Assembly: GCF_009905535.1 (NCBI RefSeq)
Contig: NZ_JAAALA010000014.1
Coordinates: forward strand, 39,334-103,333
Reading direction: 5' to 3'
From: Caulobacter sp. SLTY
GTDB lineage: Bacteria > Pseudomonadota > Alphaproteobacteria > Caulobacterales > Caulobacteraceae
DNA: 64,000 bases
In this document: piece after piece, positions 45,159-53,315 of the stretch
How the letters are laid out: every line of letters begins with the position of its first letter
How positions within the stretch are numbered: the first letter of the stretch is position 1
The notes under the pieces: generated by a model
Seen by the model: the letters and a program-made list of their open reading frames with translations, nothing else
Databases searched by the model: none
Told to the model about the DNA's origin: nothing
Translations under genes and position numbers: made by a program

Positions 45159-46360
45159 ATCACGCCGCGCGCTCGCAGGCCCGCCAGCGCGCCCGCATCC
45201 ACACCGGCTCGTTCGGTCAGCACCGCCTCGGTATGTTCGCCCAGCCCCGGCCCCGGCCAGCGCACGGCGCCGGGCGTCTCACTAAGGCGGGGAAAGGCGT
45301 TCTGCATCTTCACTGCGCCGAACACCGGATGGGGGGTCTCGACGATGGCCTCGCGCGCCGCGAACTGCGGGTCGTCCAGCATATCCGGTGCGCGATAGAC
45401 GCGGCCCGCCGCCACACCGTGTTGTCGCATCAGCTCCAGCAGGACCTCAGCGTCCAGGGTCGCGGTCCATCTGGCGATGAGGCTATCCAGCTCGGCCTGA
45501 TTCTCGCCCCGCGCCGCATGGCCGGCGTAGCGCGGATCGCTCGCCAGCCCAGGCCGGCCCATGGCCTCGCACAGCCGGGCGAACAGGGTGTCTTGGTTGG
45601 CGCCGATCACCACCAGCGCCCCGTCGGCCGTCGGATAGGCGTTGGACGGCGCGATGCCCGGCAGCACCGCCCCCGACCGCTCCCGCACATAGCCGGTCAG
45701 GCCGTACTCGGTGATCAGGTTCTCCATCACCGACAGCACGCTCTCATAGATGGCCGCATCGACCACTTGTCCACGTCCGGTGCGCTCCCGCGCATGAAGG
45801 GCCATCATCACGCCCAGGGCCGCGTTCAGCCCGGCCAGGGAATCGCCGATCGAGATGCCGGCCCGCGCCGGCGCCCGGTCGGGCTCGCCGGTAATGTAGC
45901 GCAGGCCGCCCATGGCCTCGCCGATCAGGGCGTAGCCAGCCCGCTGGGCATAGGGTCCGGTCTGGCCGAAGCCGGAGACGCGGGCCATGATCAGGCGGGG
46001 GTTCTCGGCGCTCAGCGCCTCATAGCCCAGGCCCCATTTCTCCAAGGCGCCCGGCCGGAAATTCTCGACCAGCACGTCGGCCCCGGCGATCAGGCGCTTC
46101 GCAATCGCCTGCCCCTCCGGGTCGCGCAGGTTCAGGGTCACCGACCGCTTGTTGCGCCCGATCACCGGCCACCAGGGGCTGTGGCCCATCGGCAGGCTGC
46201 GGCCCCACTGGCGCATCGGATCGCCCTTGCCGGGATCCTCGAGCTTGATCACCGTCGCCCCGAAGTCGCCGAGGATCTGGCCGCAGAACGGCCCGGCGAT
46301 CAGGGTCCCCATCTCGATGACGGTCAGGCCGGCCAGCGGCCCCTCAACCCCCTTAGTCAC
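45155..46360 (-). CDS. class III (CaiB/BaiF-type) CoA-transferase
   Basis: The GTG at 46360 has GGAG seven bases upstream and gives 401 residues. Family motifs include LAGLTVIEMGTLIAGPFCGQ at the start, GDPMRQWG, SGFGQTGPYAQRAGYAL, and IGDSLAGLNA, where the Asp fits the catalytic aspartate position. A second domain follows (VDAAIYESVLSVM). It moves CoA between carboxylic acids. The start overlaps the L,D-transpeptidase stop by 8 bases. The stop overlaps the convergent HWE kinase gene by 4 bases. The substrate cannot be named. Confidence 0.9.
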   Translation of the reverse strand: MTKGVEGPLAGLTVIEMGTLIAGPFCGQILGDFGATVIKLEDPGKGDPMRQWGRSLPMGHSPWWPVIGRNKRSVTLNLRDPEGQAIAKRLIAGADVLVENFRPGALEKWGLGYEALSAENPRLIMARVSGFGQTGPYAQRAGYALIGEAMGGLRYITGEPDRAPARAGISIGDSLAGLNAALGVMMALHARERTGRGQVVDAAIYESVLSVMENLITEYGLTGYVRERSGAVLPGIAPSNAYPTADGALVVIGANQDTLFARLCEAMGRPGLASDPRYAGHAARGENQAELDSLIARWTATLDAEVLLELMRQHGVAAGRVYRAPDMLDDPQFAAREAIVETPHPVFGAVKMQNAFPRLSETPGAVRWPGPGLGEHTEAVLTERAGVDAGALAGLRARGVI

Positions 46361-46916
46361 GGACGATCTCCACCGCATCCCCAGGCCTGGCCCGCGCCAG
46401 CAGGTCGAGCATATCGGGCCGGTCCAGCGCGACACAGCCCTCGGTCGGTCGGCGGTCGGGCTGGGTCAGGTGCAGGAAGATGGCCGAGCCCATGCCCGGA
46501 ACCACCGGGTCGTCGTTGTGGCCGAGCACCAGCACCAGGTCGTAGACATCGTCCTCCCGCCACAGCTTTTCATGGCTGGCGGCATAGGGCAGGCGGACGG
46601 GGCGATTGTAGTCGGGATCCTCCGGCGCGTCGCACCAGCCCTCGTTCGGCTGGATGGCGTGCACGGCCAGCCCGGTCTTCGGCGGCGGCGCCTTGTCGGG
46701 CCGGTACAGCAGCCGGCGGATCGGCCAGACGCCCAGCGGCGAAGCGCCATCGCCCTCCCGCTTGTCGGCCGCCATACGGACGCCACCCTTCCCGAGGATG
46801 CAGGGGACGGTTCGGTCTCCTATCTGAAAACGGCCGTCGGAATGGGCGGTGAAGTTCAACTTTGACGCTCCGGGGTCGAGCCGCGATGCTTGGCCTAATG
46901 GTGCGAAACGGTGCAT
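46353..46916 (-). CDS. L,D-transpeptidase (YkuD-like) family protein
   Basis: The frame supports a start at the ATG at 46916 (187 residues) or at a TTG at 46859 with a better spaced GGAG. The catalytic region is clear: GSAIFLHL with the His, and PTEGCVAL with the nucleophilic Cys. The preceding KREGDGASPLGVWPIRRLLY, EGWCDAPEDPDYNRPVRLPY and SHEKLWREDDVYDLVLVLGH are signatures of the alphaproteobacterial YkuD subgroup. There is no signal peptide, so either the start is further upstream or it acts by an unusual route. Members cross-link or anchor peptidoglycan. It is divergent from the CenR-like gene with almost no gap. Confidence 0.85.
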   Translation of the reverse strand: MHRFAPLGQASRLDPGASKLNFTAHSDGRFQIGDRTVPCILGKGGVRMAADKREGDGASPLGVWPIRRLLYRPDKAPPPKTGLAVHAIQPNEGWCDAPEDPDYNRPVRLPYAASHEKLWREDDVYDLVLVLGHNDDPVVPGMGSAIFLHLTQPDRRPTEGCVALDRPDMLDLLARARPGDAVEIVRD

Positions 46917-46926
46917 GGTCCCCCGC

Positions 46927-47613
46927 ATGGCGCAACGCAAGACCCTCCTGATCATCGACGACGACACCGACCTGCGCGGCGCGCTGGCCGAACAGCTTCG
47001 CCTGCACGAGGAGTTCGCCACCCTGGAGGCCGGCACGGCGTCCGAGGGGGCGGCCATGGCCCGCGAAGTGCGGCCGGACATGATCCTGCTCGACGTCGAC
47101 CTGCCCGACATGGACGGCCGCGAGGCCTGCAAGATGATGCGCAAGCAGGGGGTGACCTGTCCGATCGTCATGCTGACCGCGGCCGCGACCGACGCCGACA
47201 CCATCCTGGGCCTGGAATCGGGGGCCAACGGCTACCTGACCAAGCCCTTCCGCTTCGCCGTGCTGCTGGCCCACATCCGCGCCCAGCTGCGCAGCCATGA
47301 GGCCAGCGAAGACGCCATCTTCCGCATCGGCCCCTACGAGTTCCGTCCGGCCTCCAAGCTGCTGGTCACCGAGGCAGGCAAGAAGGTGCGGCTGACGGAA
47401 AAAGAGACCAACATCCTCAAATACCTCTACCGGGCCGGGGCCAAGGCCATCGCCCGCGAGGAACTCTTGACCGAGGTCTGGGGCTACAACGCCGGGGTCA
47501 CCACTCACACCCTGGAAACCCACGTCTACCGCCTGCGCCAGAAGATCGAGCCCGATCCCGGCCAGGCCAAGCTGCTGGTCACCGAGGCCGGCGGGTATCG
47601 GCTGCAGCCGTAG
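46927..47613 (+). CDS. cenR: OmpR-type response regulator, CenR/OtpR-like
   Basis: The ATG at 46927 (MAQRKTLLIIDDD) gives 228 residues. The receiver has the acidic pocket in IIDDD and the phospho-acceptor Asp56 in ILLDVDLPDMDG, with Thr in MLTAAAT and Lys in LTKPFRF. The C-terminal winged helix has RLTEKETNILKYLYRAGAK and HTLETHVYRLRQKIEPDPG. The RAQLRSHEASEDAIF linker and GYNAGVTTHTLETH motif are typical of the CenR/OtpR group, which is essential in several alphaproteobacteria and controls envelope genes. Placement beside an L,D-transpeptidase and xth fits. The cenK kinase is not in the window. Confidence 0.8.
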   Translation: MAQRKTLLIIDDDTDLRGALAEQLRLHEEFATLEAGTASEGAAMAREVRPDMILLDVDLPDMDGREACKMMRKQGVTCPIVMLTAAATDADTILGLESGANGYLTKPFRFAVLLAHIRAQLRSHEASEDAIFRIGPYEFRPASKLLVTEAGKKVRLTEKETNILKYLYRAGAKAIAREELLTEVWGYNAGVTTHTLETHVYRLRQKIEPDPGQAKLLVTEAGGYRLQP

Positions 47614-48003
47614 GGTCTGGTCGAGAAGCAAATAAAGTTCCGACCCGACAATACGGACGATGTTGTCAGTGATGTTGTCGTCCGAGGATCTGAGGAGGCT
47701 GAGCACTTCGCCGTGCTCGAAGGTCAGCAGGTAGGCGTTGTCGTCGCGGCGTCGAAGGCCTGTGACCCTGGAGCCGAAAAGTGGCGTCACCAGCTCGACC
47801 AGCAGCGCATTCAGTGCCGTAAGGCCATCGTCATTAGGGATGGGCGTGTCGATTTGGCCGACGGCGTCCGCAAGAATGCGAAGGTCCGTTCGATCTGTGG
47901 CCTGACAGATCAGGCCGACACCATCTAGTCCTAGGGTCACTTGATAGAAGATAGTCCCTTGTAGGGATTGGACGGCTGACTGCAGGTAGGCCTCAGTCGT
48001 CAC
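47614..48003 (-). CDS. unknown reading frame coupled to xth, 3' end unresolved
   Basis: A GTG at 48003 overlaps the xth stop by 4 bases (GTGA). From there about 130 codons read as a plausible protein: TTEAYLQSAVQSLQGTIFYQ, then GLDGVGLICQATDRTDLRIL and NALLVELVTPLFGSRVTGLR, then a helix. Codon use (CTA, ACT, TAT, AAT) and base composition are lower in G+C than the neighbours, suggesting a foreign origin. No stop occurs near the cenR end: the frame runs on, antisense to cenR, to 46570. The true end is therefore unknown; it could be a truncated or fused gene. No family is recognised. Confidence 0.35.
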
Positions 48004-48809
48004 GGAACCATGAAATCCGCGGTGACCGGCGCGTGGTCGCTGGGCTTTTCCCAGCCGCGCACATCGTCGTGGACCTTGGAGATGGCCTTTCCGGTGTGGA
48101 AGGCCGCCTCGCGCAGGCCGGGGCTGACCAGGATGTGGTCGAGCCTCAGGCCCCGGTTGGATGCCCGGAAGTCGGCGGCGCGATAGCTCCACCAGCTGGC
48201 CAACTTTTCCGACGGCGGCACCACCTCGCGCGGCAGGTCGATAAAGTTGTTGGACGCCACCAGGGCCTCCATGGCCGCCACCTCGACGGGGGTGTGGCTG
48301 ACCACCTTGGACATGTATTTGTGGTTCCAGACGTCGTGCTCGCCGGGGGCCACGTTGAGGTCGCCGGTGACGATCAACGGATTGCGGGGATCGCGTTTGG
48401 CGAACTCGGCGGTCAGCTTTTCGAAGAAATCGAGCTTGTGGTCGAACTTGGGATTGAGCTCGCGGTCGGGGATGTCGCCGCCGGCCGGGATATAGAAGTT
48501 CTGGATCTCCACCCCGCCGATCACCGCGCCCACGCAACGGGCGTGGCCGTTCTTGCAGACGTTCAGCGGCGGGCTGTCCTCGATCGGCAGGCGCGAGACG
48601 ATGGCCACCCCGTGCCAGCCCTTCTGGCCATGGATGCGGAAGTGGCGATAGCCTAGCGCCTCGAACATCTCGCGCGGGAACTCATGTTCCTGGCACTTGA
48701 TCTCCTGCAGAGCCAGGACGTCGGGGGCGATCTCCTCGATCATCCGACCGATCAGCTCCCCCCGGGGCCGGACGGAGTTGATGTTCCAGGTGGCGAGTCT
48801 CATGCGCAT
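48000..48809 (-). CDS. xth: exodeoxyribonuclease III
   Basis: A 269-residue AP endonuclease/exonuclease of the EEP fold. Motifs are ATWNINSVRPR, LALQEIKCQEHEFP with the metal-binding Glu, IVTGDLNVAP, LDHILVSPGL and PSDHAPVTADF with the catalytic Asp-His. It repairs abasic sites and 3' blocks in DNA. A second ATG two codons in (48803) is equally possible. The gene is divergent from the MFS carrier at 48908. The reading frame at 48003 is coupled to its stop. Confidence 0.96.
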   Translation of the reverse strand: MRMRLATWNINSVRPRGELIGRMIEEIAPDVLALQEIKCQEHEFPREMFEALGYRHFRIHGQKGWHGVAIVSRLPIEDSPPLNVCKNGHARCVGAVIGGVEIQNFYIPAGGDIPDRELNPKFDHKLDFFEKLTAEFAKRDPRNPLIVTGDLNVAPGEHDVWNHKYMSKVVSHTPVEVAAMEALVASNNFIDLPREVVPPSEKLASWWSYRAADFRASNRGLRLDHILVSPGLREAAFHTGKAISKVHDDVRGWEKPSDHAPVTADFMVP

Positions 48810-48907
48810 GGCGCGTTCCTACCCCCGGCGGGGCCTCCGGGGCCACAGGATTTCGGCTCGATTGACGGCGCCACGGGATGTGCCAAGGTCCCGGCGGGGA
48901 GACCTCG

Positions 48908-50086
48908 ATGACCAAACCGACAACGCCCGCCATGGCCATAGGCCTCTGTCTGCTGGCCGCCATGCTGGAGGGGTTCGACATCGCCTCCATGGGGGTGGCG
49001 GGGCCGAGGATGCTGCCGGATCTGGGACTGTCGCCGGAAGAGGCGGGGGCGGCGTTCAGCGCCAGTCCGCTGGGCCTGTTCGTCGGGGCCCTGATGGCAG
49101 GGCCGTTCGCCGACAGGCTGGGCCGCAAGCCTGTGCTGCTGGCCTCGGTGGTGGTGTTCGGGCTGTTCTCCATCGCCACCGCCTGGGTTCCCAACCTTGA
49201 TGTGCTGCTGCTGGTCCGTTTCCTCTGCGGCGTGGGGCTTGGCGGCGCCATGCCGATGCTGCTGGCCATGTCGGCGGAGCTGGCGGGGGAGAAGCGCAAG
49301 GCCTTTACCGTCGGCCTGGTCACCGCCGGCCTCCCTCTGGGCGGGGCGCTGGTCGGCCTGCTGGCCCGCACCGACGCGGCCCAGGCCGACTGGCGGCTGA
49401 TCTTCATCGTCGGCGGGGTGGCGCCGCTGATTCTCGCCGCGTTGCTGCTTTTCCTGCTGCCCGAGACCAAGGCCAAGTCGGCCGAAGACGTGCTGACGGG
49501 TGACAGCCTGCACGCCCTGTTCGGCCGCGACCGCCTGGCCACCACCGCCAGCCTGTGGATCAGCTTCGCGGCCATCGCCCTGGTGCTGCATCTCTTCCTC
49601 AACTGGTTGCCGATCCTGCTCGGCCAGCGGGGGGTGGCGCCGAAGGACACTGCCGGCATCATGACTCTATTCAACATCGGTGGGGCCCTGGGCGGCCTGT
49701 TCGCCGGCTGGGCCATCGACCGGATCGGCGCCAAGCGACCGTTCCTGGGCATCTTCCTGATGCTGATGCTTGTGCTGATCGTGCTGTCGGGCCTGACGGG
49801 GACGACGCCCCTTGCCCTGATGGCCTTCGCCGCCGGCTTCCTGATCATGGCCGGCCAGTTCGGCCTCTACGCCCTGGCGCCCCAGCATTATGGAGAGAAG
49901 GTGCGCGGCGTGGGTGTGGGCGCGGCGGTCTCCGCCGGCCGCCTGGGCTCGGTGTTCGGGCCGCTGGTGGCGGGGATGCTGCTGGGCTCCGGCGCGACCA
50001 GCGGCGACGTGGTGATGTCCACCGTGCCGATCGTGGCGGTGGCCGGGTTGGCGGCCTTGGCCCTGACGGTCTGGGGCCGGAAATAG
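48908..50086 (+). CDS. MFS transporter, aromatic acid:H+ symporter-like
   Basis: The ATG at 48908 follows GGGGAGA and gives 392 residues with twelve hydrophobic helices. The N-terminal LLAAMLEGFDIASMGVAGPR is the DGxD-like helix of the aromatic-acid (AAHS) branch, here with EGFD. The loop GPFADRLGRKPVLLASVVVF is the MFS signature, and LCGVGLGGAMPMLLAMSAEL is the substrate helix. It may import benzoate-type acids or related compounds. There are no aromatic catabolic genes nearby. Confidence 0.85.
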   Translation: MTKPTTPAMAIGLCLLAAMLEGFDIASMGVAGPRMLPDLGLSPEEAGAAFSASPLGLFVGALMAGPFADRLGRKPVLLASVVVFGLFSIATAWVPNLDVLLLVRFLCGVGLGGAMPMLLAMSAELAGEKRKAFTVGLVTAGLPLGGALVGLLARTDAAQADWRLIFIVGGVAPLILAALLLFLLPETKAKSAEDVLTGDSLHALFGRDRLATTASLWISFAAIALVLHLFLNWLPILLGQRGVAPKDTAGIMTLFNIGGALGGLFAGWAIDRIGAKRPFLGIFLMLMLVLIVLSGLTGTTPLALMAFAAGFLIMAGQFGLYALAPQHYGEKVRGVGVGAAVSAGRLGSVFGPLVAGMLLGSGATSGDVVMSTVPIVAVAGLAALALTVWGRK

Positions 50087-50155
50087 GGAGCCGGTAACGC
50101 GCAGCCGGGATGAACCCCGGCGGGTGAGACTGCGGCTCAACGAGTGGGACAGGCG

Positions 50156-50262
50156 ACTAGAGCGCGTTCCGATTAGTGGGGACCGGTAATCGGGTCAAAC
50201 GCGCGACCAGCAAGAACCTAGAGCAGCGCGATTTGATTCCATCAAATCGAGCCCTGCTCTAG
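50156..50262. repeat. CTAGAGC-type intergenic palindromic repeat
   Basis: The main unit at 50218-50262 has two nested stems: CTAGAGCAG/CTGCTCTAG outside and CGATTTGAT/ATCAAATCG inside. A related half unit (CTAGAGCGCGTTCCGATTAG, from 50158) precedes it. Repeats starting CTAGAGC with an AT-rich centre are common in alphaproteobacterial intergenic regions. The element overlaps the cysQ stop, so the stem may mark the convergent transcript ends. Confidence 0.75.
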
Positions 50263-51029
50263 CCGCCCCGCGCCACGAACCAGCCGTTCTTGAACTGCTC
50301 GTCGGCCTTCCCGTACAGGAACGGCGTGCCGTCCGGCGTGCGCACCGTGCCGCCGGCGGCCTCCAGCACCGCCTGGGCGGCGGCGATGTCCCACTCGCTG
50401 GTCGGACCGTGGCGGGGATAGATGTCGGCCGTGCCCTCGGCGATGCGGCAGAGCTTCACCGATGAGTCCATCGCCAGGGTGGTGTCGAAACCGTATTCCT
50501 CCGCCAGCTTGCGGGTGGTCTCTTCCTTCATGGTGTGGCTGATCAGGGCCACCGACTGGCCCTGGGGCCAGGGACGGACGCGACAGGCCTGGGCGGGCTG
50601 GCCGCCCGTGCGCTTCAGGGCGCCCGAGTCCGAGGTGTACCAGGTCTCGCCGCTGGCCGGGCTGCAGACGGCGCCGGCCACCGGGTGGCGATCCTGGATC
50701 AGGCCGATGTTGACCGTCCAGCTGGGATCGCCGCGTACGAAGGCCTTGGTGCCGTCGACCGGGTCGACCAGGAAGAATCGGGGTCCGATCTGGTCAGGCG
50801 TGCCGTATTCGGCGGCGTGCTCCTCGCCGATCACCGGAATGTCGGGGAAGCGTTCCTTCAGCCGTTGGGTGATCAGGATCTCGCCCTGGCGGTCGGCCTC
50901 GGTCACCGGGCTGTTGTCGGCCTTGGCGTCCACCGTCAGCGCCGTGCGCCACAATGGCAGGATCAGCCGCCCGGCCTCCTCGACGATGTCGGCCAGGACG
51001 GCCCCGATGTTGTCCGGATCAGCGCTCAC
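50259..51029 (-). CDS. cysQ: 3'(2'),5'-bisphosphate nucleotidase
   Basis: A 256-residue inositol-monophosphatase-fold enzyme. The metal sites are visible as VIGEEHAAEYG, FFLVDPVDGTKAFVRG and TSEWDIAAAQAVLEAAGG. The specific wording of the second motif (DPVDGTKAF) and IYPRHGPTSEWD fit CysQ rather than SuhB. It removes 3'-phosphoadenosine 5'-phosphate formed in sulfate assimilation. The start is a GTG that directly abuts the DUF3553 stop. A sulfotransferase-like gene at 53316 would also generate PAP. Confidence 0.9.
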   Translation of the reverse strand: MSADPDNIGAVLADIVEEAGRLILPLWRTALTVDAKADNSPVTEADRQGEILITQRLKERFPDIPVIGEEHAAEYGTPDQIGPRFFLVDPVDGTKAFVRGDPSWTVNIGLIQDRHPVAGAVCSPASGETWYTSDSGALKRTGGQPAQACRVRPWPQGQSVALISHTMKEETTRKLAEEYGFDTTLAMDSSVKLCRIAEGTADIYPRHGPTSEWDIAAAQAVLEAAGGTVRTPDGTPFLYGKADEQFKNGWFVARGG

Positions 51030-51227
51030 TCAACTCTCCCCATCCTCGACCACTTCCAGCCGCACCGTCCGCGCATCGAGGGCCTGCTTGCCGGCCTGTT
51101 CGAAGTCCACGGTCACCCGGTGGCCGATGCAGGACTGCACCTGCCCCAGGCCCCAGTCGGGGCGGCCCGGATGGCGCACCAGCGCGCCCGGCTCCAGGAA
51201 GGGATCGGCGTCCATCGCCAAGGCCAT
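51030..51227 (-). CDS. DUF3553 small protein
   Basis: A 65-residue frame (starts at 51227, or 51215 for MDADPFLEPG). The sequence LEPGALVRHPGRPDWGLGQV followed by QSCIGHRVTVDFEQAGKQAL matches DUF3553, a small beta-rich domain found alone or at the C-terminus of UvrD-like helicases in alphaproteobacteria. The function is unknown. Its stop directly abuts the cysQ start, so the two are co-transcribed. Confidence 0.8.
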   Translation of the reverse strand: MALAMDADPFLEPGALVRHPGRPDWGLGQVQSCIGHRVTVDFEQAGKQALDARTVRLEVVEDGES

Positions 51228-51302
51228 AAGGGTTTTGCCCGGCCCGCGCCAACCGTTTGTCGCCGTTGGCTCGCCGGCCAAATCACAGCTAGAAGGCTGG
51301 GC

Positions 51303-51980
51303 ATGACCGACGCGCCCGAGACCCTCGCCCAAGCCGACCTCACCGCCGCACCGGCCGACCCGGTCGACCTGGCGGCCCAGCTGGCGGCGCGCCTCTGCCA
51401 CGACTTCATCAGCCCGGCCTCGGCCATCGTCTCCGGCCTCGACCTGCTGGACGATCCGACCGCCCAGGACATGCGCGAAGACGCCATGGCCCTGATCGCC
51501 CAGTCCGCTCGCAAGCTGGCCGACCTGTTAGCCTTCTGCCGCGCCGCCTTCGGCTCGGCCTCGACCACCGAGGTGTTCGACGCCCGCGAGCTGGAGACCC
51601 TGGCCCAGGGGGTGTTCGGCCATATGAAGGCGAGCCTGGCCTGGGAGGTGATCCCGGCCAGCCTCAACAAGCCCGCCGCCCGCACCACGCTCAACCTGGC
51701 CCAGATCGCCGGCTCGGCGCTGCCCACCGGTGGGACGGTGACGGTCAAGGCGGTCGAGGCCGGGGGCCGCATCGCCCTCAGCGTCGAGGGCGCCGGCCCG
51801 CGCGTGCGCCTGAAGCCCGAGGTGGCCGGCGGCCTGCTTGGCAAGCCCAAGGGTGACGCCATGGGCGGCGCCTGGATTCAGGCCTTCTACGTTCACAGTC
51901 TGGTGGCCCAGGCCGGCGGCCAGGTGGCCGTGGAGACCTCGGATGAGGGGCTGACCCTGGCGGCCTGGGTTCCGGCCTAG
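51303..51980 (+). CDS. chpT: histidine phosphotransferase ChpT
   Basis: The ATG at 51303 gives 225 residues. The phosphorylated His33 sits in ARLCHDFISPASAIVSGLDL, and the following LLDDPTAQDMREDAM and SARKLADLLAF are highly conserved in ChpT. The C-terminal half is a degenerate ATPase-like domain ending LAAWVPA. ChpT relays phosphate from the CckA hybrid kinase to CtrA and CpdR, the core of the Caulobacter cell-cycle circuit. The following cheY and cheR genes match the arrangement recalled from Caulobacter. CckA and CtrA are not in this window. Confidence 0.95.
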   Translation: MTDAPETLAQADLTAAPADPVDLAAQLAARLCHDFISPASAIVSGLDLLDDPTAQDMREDAMALIAQSARKLADLLAFCRAAFGSASTTEVFDARELETLAQGVFGHMKASLAWEVIPASLNKPAARTTLNLAQIAGSALPTGGTVTVKAVEAGGRIALSVEGAGPRVRLKPEVAGGLLGKPKGDAMGGAWIQAFYVHSLVAQAGGQVAVETSDEGLTLAAWVPA

Positions 51981-52087
51981 CGACCGCTCAGCGGCGGGAT
52001 GAGGGACGGAAATTTCTTAACACCCTCATCCTCTCTTAACCGACGCGCCCCACAACATCGCCTGCTGGGGAAGGAGCTTTTCGCGTC

Positions 52088-52453
52088 GTGAAGACCTGTC
52101 TTGTGGTCGATGACAGCCGGGTGATCCGCAAGGTGGCCCGCCGCATCCTGGAGGACCTCGGCTTCGAGATCGCCGAGGCCGCCGACGGGATGGAGGCGCT
52201 CGCCTGGTGCCGCGCGGCCATGCCTGACGCCATACTGCTCGACTGGAACATGCCGCTGATGAACGGCATCGACTTCCTGCGCCAGCTGCGGCTGGAGCCC
52301 GGCGGCGACCATCCCAAGGTGGTGTTCTGCAGCGTCGAGACCGACCCCGAACGCATCCGCGAGGCCCTCGACGCCGGCGCGACCGAGTACATCATGAAGC
52401 CCTTCGACGGCGACATCATCGAGGCGAAGTTCGCCGAGGCCGGTGTGCTTTGA
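52088..52453 (+). CDS. single-domain response regulator (CheY-like)
   Basis: A 121-residue lone receiver domain starting at a GTG at 52088. The acidic pair is in LVVDDSRVIRK, the phospho-acceptor is Asp52 in ILLDWNMPLMNG, the Thr/Ser position is FCSVETD, and the conserved Lys lies in YIMKPFDGD. It ends directly at the domain boundary. The chpT-cheY-cheR order suggests a chemotaxis-type regulator (CheYIII-like in Caulobacter) rather than the flagellar CheY. The stop overlaps the cheR TTG start. Confidence 0.88.
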   Translation: MKTCLVVDDSRVIRKVARRILEDLGFEIAEAADGMEALAWCRAAMPDAILLDWNMPLMNGIDFLRQLRLEPGGDHPKVVFCSVETDPERIREALDAGATEYIMKPFDGDIIEAKFAEAGVL

Positions 52454-53280
52454 GCCCGCAGGACATCGAGCTGTTCGCCGCCCTGGCCCGCGCCCGCGCC
52501 GGCCTGAAGGTGGATCCCGGCAAGACCTATCTGCTGGAAAGCCGGCTCAACCCCCTGGCCCGCCGCGAGGGCTTCGCCGGGATTCCGGAGATGGCCGCCG
52601 CCCTGCGCAGCCAACGGGACGAGAAGCTGATCTGGGCGGTGGTCGAGGCCCTGGCCCAGGGCGAGACCGCCTTCTTCCGCGACCGCGCGCCGTTCACCAC
52701 CTTCCAGCGTGAGCTGCTGCCGACGCTGGCGCGGCTGCGCGGGCAGGAGCCGATCCGTATCTGGAGCTGCGCCTGCGCCAGCGGCCAGGAAGCCTACAGC
52801 CTGGCGATGATCGCCGAACAGGGCGAGGGCCTGCCCCCGGGGACGAAGGTGGAGATCTATGGCTCCGACCTCTCCGAACGGCTGCTTGAGAAGGCGCAGT
52901 CGGGCCTCTACACCCAGTTCGAGGTCCAGCGCGGCCTGCCGATCCGGCAGCTGCTGGCTCATTTCGAAAAGGTCGAGGACAACTGGCGCCTGACCCCCCG
53001 CATCCGCCAGCGGGTCCGCTGGCGGCGGGTCAACCTGATCAGCGACCTGACCGTCATGGGCCGGTTCGACGTCATCTTCTGCCGAAATGTGCTCAGCGCC
53101 ATGGAGCCGCCCTATCGCCGGCGTGTGCTGGAAAGCCTGGCCGCCCTCCTGCCGGCCGACGGCCTGCTCATGCTGGGGGCGGGCGAGGCGGCGGAGACGA
53201 TCACCACGGCCTTCCGCCCGGTGACCGGCCGGCCGGGCCTCTATGTCCGCAACCCGGCGCATCGCGCGGCGGCGGCCTGA
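52450..53280 (+). CDS. CheR-type chemoreceptor glutamate methyltransferase
   Basis: A 276-residue protein beginning at a TTG that overlaps the cheY stop (TTGA). The N-terminal helical domain is LAPS-like (SRLNPLARREGFAGIPEM). The SAM-binding motif is IRIWSCACASGQEAYSLAMI. Further family motifs are YGSDLSERLLEKAQSGLYTQ and FDVIFCRNVLSAMEPPYRRR. It methylates receptor glutamates in chemotaxis-like systems. There are no methyl-accepting receptors or CheB here, so this looks like an auxiliary cluster attached to chpT. Confidence 0.92.
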   Translation: MSPQDIELFAALARARAGLKVDPGKTYLLESRLNPLARREGFAGIPEMAAALRSQRDEKLIWAVVEALAQGETAFFRDRAPFTTFQRELLPTLARLRGQEPIRIWSCACASGQEAYSLAMIAEQGEGLPPGTKVEIYGSDLSERLLEKAQSGLYTQFEVQRGLPIRQLLAHFEKVEDNWRLTPRIRQRVRWRRVNLISDLTVMGRFDVIFCRNVLSAMEPPYRRRVLESLAALLPADGLLMLGAGEAAETITTAFRPVTGRPGLYVRNPAHRAAAA

Positions 53281-53315
53281 TTGACGGTCCTGGCGGGCCT
53301 GCTACCGATGGGGTC

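Noticed and set aside
47713..47928. Small + strand frame of 71 codons after cenR
   Set aside because: The minus-strand frame at the same place is more protein-like and is coupled to xth; the + frame has no ribosome site.
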